DNA of 41,187 bases from an uncultured Catenibacterium sp. (GTDB taxonomy: Bacteria; Bacillota_I; Bacilli_A; Erysipelotrichales; Coprobacillaceae): contig CAAFPB010000534.1 in the NCBI GenBank assembly GCA_900764725.1, forward strand, positions 1 to 41,187, written 5' to 3'. How positions within the stretch are numbered: position 1 is the stretch's first letter; each line of letters opens with the position of its first letter. This document shows, in pieces, positions 24,445-31,064 of this stretch. The notes beneath the pieces were generated by a model. The model was not told the origin of the DNA and did no database searches. It worked only from the letters and a program-made list of their open reading frames with translations. The position numbers and the translations under genes were made by a program.

Positions 24445-25012
24445 GTATTTTCCTCCATTTATAACCATAAGCATGGGTAACATTCACAAATTTTTGTCTT
24501 GATTTGTTATAAAACCCTCCATTACAGCACCTCAAAATATTTACATTAGAGTATCCTAATACATTTTCTACCTCTCTGGAAGATTTCCATGTCTTAATAA
24601 ATGTACCATCTAACCTGTATTGAGATATAGGAATAGATTGAGTGTTTGATATATTACTATTATGGTTCCCATAATTGCAATTATACTCATTATTACACCA
24701 TTCCAAATTATCAACAGAATTGTTAGTTTTACACTCATCAATATGGTTTATTTGGGGTAGATTGTTAGGATTTGGCAAAAATGTCTCAGCAACAATTCTA
24801 TGAACCAAATATTGTTTCACCCTCCCATCTTTAGATAGAGTTACTCTCAAATAGCCTCCTTTATCTGTGACTAAACTAAGTATTCTACTATATTGAGTCC
24901 TATAGCAATTCATACCTGGATTCCAGACTTTCCTATTAAGGCTTTTTAATCTACCAAGACTACTGACTTGATATAAACCTTCAAATCCTATTACATCTTT
25001 CCACTTCTCCAT
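24431..25012 (-). CDS. NUMOD4/HNH homing-type endonuclease (193 aa)
   Basis: Residues 4-26 form a NUMOD4 DNA-binding module (WKDVIGFEGLYQVSSLGRL). The HNH core follows with H71, the INHIDECKTNN stretch (H90, D92, N97) and NLEW at 102-105. Residues about 128-165 resemble a NUMOD1 helix-turn-helix. Such free-standing enzymes cut alleles that lack them and spread by repair. It carries its own host-type promoter, unlike its operon neighbours, and its DNA is more AT-rich, both signs of a later insertion. All key residues are present, so it is probably active. Confidence 0.92.
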   Translation of the reverse strand: MEKWKDVIGFEGLYQVSSLGRLKSLNRKVWNPGMNCYRTQYSRILSLVTDKGGYLRVTLSKDGRVKQYLVHRIVAETFLPNPNNLPQINHIDECKTNNSVDNLEWCNNEYNCNYGNHNSNISNTQSIPISQYRLDGTFIKTWKSSREVENVLGYSNVNILRCCNGGFYNKSRQKFVNVTHAYGYKWRKIHGQL

Positions 25013-25028
25013 AAATATTTTTTCTTTG

Positions 25029-25060
25029 CAAAGTTAAATAAATATTTTCACTTATGCAAG
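25029..25060 (-). promoter_or_regulatory. Bacteroidales-type promoter for the HNH endonuclease
   Basis: Read leftward: CTTG, exactly 20 nt, then TAACTTTG, matching TAnnTTTG. The architecture equals the RNA polymerase promoter at 19794-19825. The start codon lies 17 nt past the -7 box, so the leader is very short. Confidence 0.7.
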
Positions 25061-25065
25061 CATTG

Positions 25066-25287
25066 CTATAACAAATTCTTCTTTTGTTTTCTACACTCCT
25101 TAATGTTAGTATTCAAATTATTTTCCTTTATCAGACGAAGGGCAATAACACACTCAAGGTTTAGTGGAATGCTTATGTGTCTTCCCTTATCATTGACATA
25201 GATAGCATGACCTCCATTATGTCTGCTATAATAGAAACCATTGGCTACACATATCTGGATAAACTCTCTCTGTGTATATTGCCTCAT
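25066..25287 (-). CDS. HicA-like (YcfA) small protein (73 aa)
   Basis: HicA toxins are small dsRBD-fold mRNA interferases with a catalytic His. Here GFYYSRHNGGHAIYVN followed by HISIPLN matches the family pattern (G-x-R-x-G-S-H, then V-P), with the His of GGH as the likely catalytic residue. No HicB antitoxin is adjacent: the flanking genes are an endonuclease and a small unknown protein. Solitary phage HicA-like proteins could act on host mRNA or serve as RNA-binding regulators. It lies 3 nt after the upstream stop. Confidence 0.75.
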   Translation of the reverse strand: MRQYTQREFIQICVANGFYYSRHNGGHAIYVNDKGRHISIPLNLECVIALRLIKENNLNTNIKECRKQKKNLL

Positions 25288-25290
25288 AAA

Positions 25291-25551
25291 TCAATAATCA
25301 TCTACAGGATGTGCCCATTGTTCACATATTAGCATAGCTTCTGGAGAAGGTATAATCTCTGCAATACGTGTAATACAATACTTCCCAGGATTACCATTAC
25401 TTATACCTTCTGTTCTCAACAGAATTTCCGCTTGATGGGGATTATTAGCTTTTACTACAGCACATCCTTTATTATTAGAAACAATAATATCAAACTCAAT
25501 AATCCAGAGCTTCAATTCTTCAGTTGCTGTTCCACATTTATTATCTACCAT
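25291..25551 (-). CDS. Hypothetical protein (86 aa)
   Basis: The sequence has a small alpha/beta pattern (GCAVVKANNPHQAEILLRTEG, then a YCITRI strand) seen in short uncharacterised phage proteins. The chosen ATG lies in ATGGTAG, overlapping the TAG of the HAD gene by 7 nt, a coupling arrangement common in this operon. A longer reading with an upstream start would intrude further into the HAD gene. Function unknown. Confidence 0.6.
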   Translation of the reverse strand: MVDNKCGTATEELKLWIIEFDIIVSNNKGCAVVKANNPHQAEILLRTEGISNGNPGKYCITRIAEIIPSPEAMLICEQWAHPVDDY

Positions 25552-25973
25552 ATAACACCATTTGTAATTAAAAACTGCTCTACTTCTTCCCAATCTACAA
25601 AGGCTCTGCCACTTATATTTCTATCAAATTTAAGTGGTACTCCTAAAGCTGCATCATCTATGTAAAGATGTGCATATATTTTAGGAGATGATGTCCATTC
25701 CTTTTGTTTGGGGTTCTCATTTATTCCCCATAAAGGTATCCCATTCTCTTTGAACCAATCAATTGCATCTTGTAAAGTATCATTAGATATAGTCTCTCCA
25801 CTAAGAGTTTTGCCTTGATTATTTTTATCAGGATGACTTCTCATAGTGTAAAGAATAATCTTATGCCCTTTCTCTACTAACTTCTTCAAGACAGGAACTG
25901 CTCCTATATCTTTACCTACTTTAGGGAACTCATGTGTAACACAAGTTCCATCAAAGTCCACTGCTATTACCAT
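25545..25973 (-). CDS. HAD-superfamily phosphatase (142 aa)
   Basis: The catalytic loop AVDFDGT (nucleophile D6, general acid D8), ILYTMRS (motif II Thr) and YIDDAALG (motif IV acidic pair) are all present. The protein is compact with no large cap domain, so it resembles phage nucleotidase or Pnk 3'-phosphatase-like enzymes that act on nucleotides or nucleic-acid ends. It may complement the separate kinase-only gene at 22497-22916. The specific substrate cannot be read from sequence. Confidence 0.85.
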   Translation of the reverse strand: MVIAVDFDGTCVTHEFPKVGKDIGAVPVLKKLVEKGHKIILYTMRSHPDKNNQGKTLSGETISNDTLQDAIDWFKENGIPLWGINENPKQKEWTSSPKIYAHLYIDDAALGVPLKFDRNISGRAFVDWEEVEQFLITNGVIW

Positions 25974-25975
25974 GT

Positions 25976-26401
25976 TTATTCCTCTTTAGGTTGCTGATTT
26001 AACCACATTACAGTCATAATAGCATAGTTAGCAAGGTCCAGAAGAGTATCTTTGATAGACTCATCTTTTACCTTAGCTTCTTTGGTAGTCAAAGACTCAA
26101 TTCTATTCATCTTGTCTCCTAGTCTTACTACTGATGCTATAATACCAAACTTATCACAGGACTGCTCAAATGAGTTACCATAGTCATGGTTCTTAGCTGC
26201 ATAAGTCTTAGCCATATTAATGGTTATGTCCATAAAGGGCTGTACTTTATCAGATAGTACCGGACTTGAGCCTAAGTTTATAAGGCCCTGTTCTACTGTC
26301 TTGAGTCTAGCACACATTTCAGGGCTAAGACTAGCCATATCCCTTACTGACTTGACAGTATCAATCAGTTTCTGATACTCCTTGTTTACTATTGTTTCCA
26401 T
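25976..26401 (-). CDS. DUF1599/Nmad1-like protein (141 aa)
   Basis: KNHDYGNSFEQSCDKFGI, RLGDKMNRIESL and DTLLDLANYAIMT are hallmarks of DUF1599, a family linked by comparative genomics to phage nucleotide or base metabolism and sometimes fused to thymidylate-related enzymes. The acidic helix resembles all-alpha NTP pyrophosphatases, but activity is unproven. The start codon overlaps the end of the upstream membrane-protein gene by 41 nt and its stop is 2 nt before the HAD start. Confidence 0.78.
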   Translation of the reverse strand: METIVNKEYQKLIDTVKSVRDMASLSPEMCARLKTVEQGLINLGSSPVLSDKVQPFMDITINMAKTYAAKNHDYGNSFEQSCDKFGIIASVVRLGDKMNRIESLTTKEAKVKDESIKDTLLDLANYAIMTVMWLNQQPKEE

Positions 26402-26684
26402 TATTATACTCTGTTAGTTTAATAAACTTGTCATGGAAGTCTTTCATATCCATGACATACAATTGCTTAGTATTACAATCCTGATAAATTAGCGCATCAA
26501 ACCACTCATCAGATGCAGGACATTTCATCCTGCACCTATAGAGTGGTAAGTACTGATGGCCATTCTTAGGATATACATACATTATGCTTCTTATCTCTTT
26601 CCGCCTTAGTATTACTGTGTACCATGCACCTATAGTGGCTAGTATAAGCACTACTATAGGGATAGCTATTCTCCAAGCTTCCAT
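26361..26684 (-). CDS. Small membrane-anchored protein (107 aa)
   Basis: Residues about 5-25 form a single hydrophobic helix (IAIPIVVLILATIGAWYTVI) followed by RRKE, so the N-terminus spans the membrane and the rest lies on the cytoplasmic side by the positive-inside rule. The soluble part has no motif I know. A second membrane-anchored protein, the retropepsin-like protease, lies across the polymerase gene. Function unknown. Confidence 0.6.
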   Translation of the reverse strand: MEAWRIAIPIVVLILATIGAWYTVILRRKEIRSIMYVYPKNGHQYLPLYRCRMKCPASDEWFDALIYQDCNTKQLYVMDMKDFHDKFIKLTEYNNGNNSKQGVSETD

Positions 26685-26687
26685 GCC

Positions 26688-29063
26688 TTAATGAATCCAA
26701 CATGTGCTAATTTCGGGAACTGCCTTAATCTTGACTGACTGACAGAACATAGCTGCTGATGCTTCCATACATTCACTGAGTTTCCTAGCTTCCTGTTCAG
26801 CTATATCAGCAGGTGGCTCTGTCAGATACTCATCATGAACATCATTAGGTATCAATACCTTGAATATCAATCCTGACTCTACCAAGTAATCAAAGTACAT
26901 TATACCAGCAATCTTAGTCATAGCTGCTGCTGTACCTTGTGAGGGATAATTACAGGACTGATTCTCAGATGATGACCTTCTCTTTGCCAGATGCTTCCAG
27001 AGCTTAATCAATACAGTCTCCTTGTTAATGTCTATATATTTTGTCTCAATCTTCTTACCCTTCTTGACTTTATACTCATATCTTATAGCAATAGCCTCCA
27101 TAGGTTCTCCATTGGCAAACTTCCTTGCCATCTGTTGAAGAACCGCAGCAGGGACATCATCAATGACCTGACCAGAGTCTTTGGCTTTCCTATAGGAATC
27201 CCAGAACTCCTGACCCATTCCATTGATTCTTCTCTCTATGCCTTTCAGTATAGGATAGTCATAGATGTAAGCTCTCAATCCAGTGTACTTTGAAATTAGG
27301 ATGTAACCTCTTTTCCACATATTAGCCTTACTCACTCTAAAGTAGCTGGCTATACCTTTGAATGCCGAGAAATATTTCTTAAAACATAACTCACAGAACT
27401 CAAGAGACTTACCTGTGTTAGCTGCTAAAGCATTGGCTGTCCCATTATAATTAAATGTGAACCTAGCTGGCTTGGCAGCATCCCTCAAGTCTTTTCTCTT
27501 CTTCTTTACTTCCTTCTCTGATATATCCTTTAGCTCATCAGAGAATATCATCTTGGCTACAAAGGAGTGACCATCTCTCTCATTAGGGTCATTATAGAAA
27601 TCAATCCATGCCTTATCCTGGCTTAGCTCAGTAAAAACATGACCTTCTTGGTCTCCATAATCACAATCAACCAACATATGGTCTTTATCAGGTATGAAGC
27701 AAGCTCTAGTCTCTGCATCAGAAGGCAGCTGCTGAATATTAACACTCTTGTCTACTGCTATAATAACATCAGCATCCTGTTCAGTCTGCTCTTCCTCAGC
27801 AAAGTCATCATCCTTAGTTTTACCTCCACCTTTTTTCCCTCCTTTACCACAACTCAATCTGCCAGTGTCCATCATCTGATTGAATGTAGGGTGTATTCTC
27901 CCAGTAACAGGATTGACTGCATCCAAGAAGTTCTGACCAAATGAAGTAACTACCTTGAACTCACCAGAGTAATCAAGATATAACTTAGCTAGAGGACTCT
28001 TATCCAACTGTTGTTTAAGCAGCTTTGAGTCCACTGACTTCTTCATCTTCCCAGTCTTCTTGTCTTTAGTCCATACATTGAACCCTAACTCCTCAAACAA
28101 TGGTATAACCTGCTTGTTGCTGTTCCAGTTAATGATACATCTTGGCTTGTTTTCCTCAAAGAGACTCTGCTGTGGGTCTATGGCAACATACTTGCCTACA
28201 GTACCTTCAGTCCTCTTTACTCTCCCTCTCTTAGTCTGAACATCATAGACTATAGCATCCCTGTTACCTTTGGACATCACATACTCTACAACCCAGTCGT
28301 TGAGTTTCTGCTCTGCTTCTCTCAGCCTTTCAGCATCCTTAACCATCTTGGCTTTCCACCTTTCAATGTCTAGCCTTATACCACAGAACTCAATATAAGC
28401 CAATACCCTCACAAACCTATTCTCTATCTCCAAGGCAACTCTCTGACCCCTAGCCTCTATCTGCTTTAACTGTGCCTCCATGATGTCCTCAAGGAACACA
28501 ACATCATTGGCTGAATAGATTATTACCTCATCAGTGATACCATAGTTAATCTTACCCCTGACTGTCTTGTCAAGATAGATGTTTAGATACCTGTCACAGC
28601 AAGCTTGCAAGCTAAGTGATACTATTCCTGGTGGAAATCCCAGGAACAATATCTTCTCTGCAAGGAAGGTATCATATACATTTCTGATTACAATACCTTC
28701 CTTGTATAACCACCTTAGGTCAAACTTGGCATTATGAATTATGAAAAGCCTGTCACTCTCAAGGAACTCCTTGTATAGTTTGACATCTATAGTAGTACAG
28801 TCAATGACTACCTCAAAGTGCTTATTACCTAATTGAAGTAACAGCAGCTGACCTTGCCATATCTCTGTACCTCTGGTCTCACTATCCAGCCCTACAACCT
28901 TTAATGTGCTAAGAAGTTCCAATGATTCCCTTACTGATATATTCTTATAAGGACATCCTATCTCTGCATCACTAAATAAGTTTGCGATTCCAGATACAAA
29001 GTATATCTGCTTGCCATAGTACTTGATAGCTTCATGCTTTCCTTCTTCAAACCACTCATCCAT
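26688..29063 (-). CDS. Family A (PolA-type) replicative DNA polymerase with 3'-5' exonuclease (791 aa)
   Basis: The exonuclease domain has D60 and E62 in GLDSET (ExoI) and IIHNAKFD at 108-115 (ExoII). The polymerase domain shows motif A as MLVDCDYGDQE (D466, D468), motif B as AKPARFTFNYNG and motif C as VHDE at 742-745. A basic, Gly/Lys-rich insertion (GGKKGGGKTKDDD) lies just before motif A. There is no 5'-nuclease domain, as in other phage replicative PolA enzymes. crAss-like phages commonly use such a polymerase, so this is the genome replicase. Its ATG overlaps the TAA of the preceding gene (TAATG). Confidence 0.96.
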   Translation of the reverse strand: MDEWFEEGKHEAIKYYGKQIYFVSGIANLFSDAEIGCPYKNISVRESLELLSTLKVVGLDSETRGTEIWQGQLLLLQLGNKHFEVVIDCTTIDVKLYKEFLESDRLFIIHNAKFDLRWLYKEGIVIRNVYDTFLAEKILFLGFPPGIVSLSLQACCDRYLNIYLDKTVRGKINYGITDEVIIYSANDVVFLEDIMEAQLKQIEARGQRVALEIENRFVRVLAYIEFCGIRLDIERWKAKMVKDAERLREAEQKLNDWVVEYVMSKGNRDAIVYDVQTKRGRVKRTEGTVGKYVAIDPQQSLFEENKPRCIINWNSNKQVIPLFEELGFNVWTKDKKTGKMKKSVDSKLLKQQLDKSPLAKLYLDYSGEFKVVTSFGQNFLDAVNPVTGRIHPTFNQMMDTGRLSCGKGGKKGGGKTKDDDFAEEEQTEQDADVIIAVDKSVNIQQLPSDAETRACFIPDKDHMLVDCDYGDQEGHVFTELSQDKAWIDFYNDPNERDGHSFVAKMIFSDELKDISEKEVKKKRKDLRDAAKPARFTFNYNGTANALAANTGKSLEFCELCFKKYFSAFKGIASYFRVSKANMWKRGYILISKYTGLRAYIYDYPILKGIERRINGMGQEFWDSYRKAKDSGQVIDDVPAAVLQQMARKFANGEPMEAIAIRYEYKVKKGKKIETKYIDINKETVLIKLWKHLAKRRSSSENQSCNYPSQGTAAAMTKIAGIMYFDYLVESGLIFKVLIPNDVHDEYLTEPPADIAEQEARKLSECMEASAAMFCQSVKIKAVPEISTCWIH

Positions 29064-29332
29064 TATTCAAATGTTACAGTGTAACCATAACCTATAGTAA
29101 AGTCTATTGATTTGACTACTGCTTCTGCCTCCTCAAGATAACCACCTACTACAATCATAGGTCCTCCTGATGGGTCAATAAACTTTCTTCCTCCTTCCAA
29201 TTCCCCACATCCAAGATAAGGGGTAGATACCTTGAGTACATAAGTCTTTGACTCTGAACCATCAGGTTTCTTTAGCTTCTTCAAGTAGTTCTCCTCGCAG
29301 TCCCTTGATTTTAGTTTAATCAAGTCTTTCAT
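29063..29332 (-). CDS. Hypothetical protein (89 aa)
   Basis: A small Gly- and Lys-containing beta-rich protein with no motif I recognise (GGRKFIDPSGGPMIVVGGYL). It is coupled at both ends: its ATG overlaps the upstream TGA by 4 nt, and its stop overlaps the polymerase start. That position is the main support; the function is unknown. Confidence 0.6.
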   Translation of the reverse strand: MKDLIKLKSRDCEENYLKKLKKPDGSESKTYVLKVSTPYLGCGELEGGRKFIDPSGGPMIVVGGYLEEAEAVVKSIDFTIGYGYTVTFE

Positions 29333-29829
29333 ACCATAGAGTAGGCTACCAGTTCATTGTAATTCAACACATACTTATATCTTTCAAAGAAAGCACTGGA
29401 TAACAAACCATGTACAGTAACTCCATAGTCTCTCTTGAGTGCATCAAATGATGCTGTCATGTCAAGCACCCTAAAGGCATCAGAGTAGTCTTTGCCCTTA
29501 TAAGTAAGTACTATGCCTACTCTATCCATATGATGCTCTACACCATCAACACCATAGCCTATGGACTTGCCTTCAAGTTCAGTATATTGTAGCTTATCAA
29601 GTACTCTTAAGTCTATGATAGAACTGACTGCACCAGTATCTAAGACAAAGTTAAACTTGTTCTCTCCTTGCTTGAAAGTTACTATAGGTAAACCTGTCAA
29701 GTCCATAGTCTCCCTAAAAGACATCCTATCATAGGAATCTTTGTTCCTAGCCAAGTCAACGAAGTGTGCTACTATGGCAGCAATGCCCACTATTAGCAAC
29801 ACAAACACTATTTTCAATACAAATTCCAT
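29329..29829 (-). CDS. Membrane-anchored retropepsin-like aspartic protease (166 aa)
   Basis: Residues 3-24 form one membrane helix. The soluble part carries NFVLDTGAVSSIID, with D64-T65-G66 as the catalytic triad of single-domain (dimeric) aspartic proteases, and HGLLSSAFF at 140-148, matching the hydrophobic-Gly motif near the C-terminus of retropepsins. The length suits one monomer that dimerises. Bacterial relatives are sometimes periplasmic or membrane-anchored. A function in prohead maturation is possible, but the membrane anchor points instead to host envelope or membrane proteins. This is inference; the fold call is fairly strong. Confidence 0.72.
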   Translation of the reverse strand: MEFVLKIVFVLLIVGIAAIVAHFVDLARNKDSYDRMSFRETMDLTGLPIVTFKQGENKFNFVLDTGAVSSIIDLRVLDKLQYTELEGKSIGYGVDGVEHHMDRVGIVLTYKGKDYSDAFRVLDMTASFDALKRDYGVTVHGLLSSAFFERYKYVLNYNELVAYSMV

Positions 29830-29843
29830 GCCTCATACTTGTT

Positions 29844-30398
29844 TTAATTAGTACCAGTAGACCCATGACCACCTCTGTCTGCATTACCAAGATTATCAAC
29901 CCACTCAAACTCTATCTTACTAGAGAAGAGCCACTTAAGTTTCTGCCACATAGTTGCAAACTGATTAGGCACAATTTCAAATTGACAAACTCTCTCTCCC
30001 TTATGAATAGTGGTTTTATCTACTGAATAACAATAGAACCCCCACTCATCATTATCTCCGCAATACACTGTATCAATAAAGCCAGAGGAAGCCATTACGA
30101 GCCTAAGCTTCTTAGTAGTAGAGCTTCTCTGCTTAATCTTAGCACTAAATCCCTTTGGCAATTGCATTGCAATTCCAAGCTTAATGAGCTTCTCATCGAA
30201 CTTTACATCTCTTGTTTTAACTCCATCTTTCTGATGAAGAATACCTGCCTGGGGAGCTTCAAACTCATAGTCTGCTGCTGCTCTAAGGTCAATGCAATCA
30301 CCAATAGGATTTATGAAAGGAACCAAGTTACCTTTCTCATCTTTAGCCTCTGTATAGAGACCTTTTACTATCTCTTTTACTTTAATTTTCAGTTTCAT
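29844..30398 (-). CDS. dut: Trimeric-type dUTPase (184 aa)
   Basis: dUTPase hydrolyses dUTP to dUMP, feeding ThyX and keeping uracil out of DNA. Visible motifs are DCIDLRAA (motif I), QRSSTTKK (motif II), SGFIDTVYCGDNDEWGFYCY (motif III) and, at the C-terminus, RGGHGSTG in place of the usual RGxxGFGSTG (motif V). I chose the ATG at 30398, which gives a normal family length and a 17-nt overlap with the upstream gene; a longer frame begins with a non-ATG codon inside that gene. Confidence 0.93.
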   Translation of the reverse strand: MKLKIKVKEIVKGLYTEAKDEKGNLVPFINPIGDCIDLRAAADYEFEAPQAGILHQKDGVKTRDVKFDEKLIKLGIAMQLPKGFSAKIKQRSSTTKKLRLVMASSGFIDTVYCGDNDEWGFYCYSVDKTTIHKGERVCQFEIVPNQFATMWQKLKWLFSSKIEFEWVDNLGNADRGGHGSTGTN

Positions 30399-30570
30399 TG
30401 TTGAATCCTTTAATTCTAACTCTTTCTTTTGGTTTGTTAAACTGATTAACTGCAACTCTATTTGTTGAAGTTTTCTTATAACTAAAAATAGGAATATAGA
30501 AAAGAGTTACAGTAATTATTCTTGTTACTGTATCTTCTTCTCCATATTCCTTAATCTTAATGTTTATCAT
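30382..30570 (-). CDS. Small hydrophobic protein (62 aa)
   Basis: The centre (RIITVTLFYIPIFSY) could span a membrane; the rest is basic. Its ATG overlaps the TGA of nrdG (ATGA) and its stop overlaps the dut start, which fits real operon genes here. No family is recognised. Confidence 0.5.
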   Translation of the reverse strand: MINIKIKEYGEEDTVTRIITVTLFYIPIFSYKKTSTNRVAVNQFNKPKERVRIKGFNNETEN

Positions 30571-31064
30571 CTTTCATGCTTATATCTCCATTTCTCTACT
30601 TCAGAGTTCTTCCAAAAAAGATATGTGTAATCATACATTTTGCCTTTGATAATCCTGTAGAATTTTTGATTAGTAGTAGGACAATTTAATGGACCCAAGG
30701 ATTCATTATATCCTCCTAACTTGATTGCATCAAAGTTACACAAGTCAATATCTTTATCAAGCTCTTGTCTACCACTATACCATCCAACTTTTAACTCTGG
30801 ATAATATTCCTTAATGTCCTGTGCAATATCATCTACTTCACTTGGATTAGCATCACCTCCCATAATACAAACACAAGTTATACCTTTATTACTATCTATA
30901 AGGTTAGTCAAGTGTTGTAAATCAAGAGGTTCCCCTATATCCTGTGCCAAGTAAGAGCTATGACAGCCCTTACATTGGCATGGACAATTAGATATATTGA
31001 TAGCAAGAGTTATCTCGTCAGGTATTTCTGCAAAGACTACTTTTGCATCTACATACTTTAGCAT
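30567..31064 (-). CDS. nrdG: Anaerobic ribonucleotide reductase activase NrdG (165 aa)
   Basis: NrdG is the radical-SAM enzyme that installs the glycyl radical on NrdD. The CxxxCxxC cluster motif is present as C27, C31 and C34 in CPCQCKGC, and IMGGDANP matches the SAM-binding GGD motif. The length is normal for the family. It overlaps nrdD by 7 nt, so the two are made together. An oxygen-sensitive pair of this kind fits a strictly anaerobic gut host. Confidence 0.95.
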   Translation of the reverse strand: MLKYVDAKVVFAEIPDEITLAINISNCPCQCKGCHSSYLAQDIGEPLDLQHLTNLIDSNKGITCVCIMGGDANPSEVDDIAQDIKEYYPELKVGWYSGRQELDKDIDLCNFDAIKLGGYNESLGPLNCPTTNQKFYRIIKGKMYDYTYLFWKNSEVEKWRYKHER

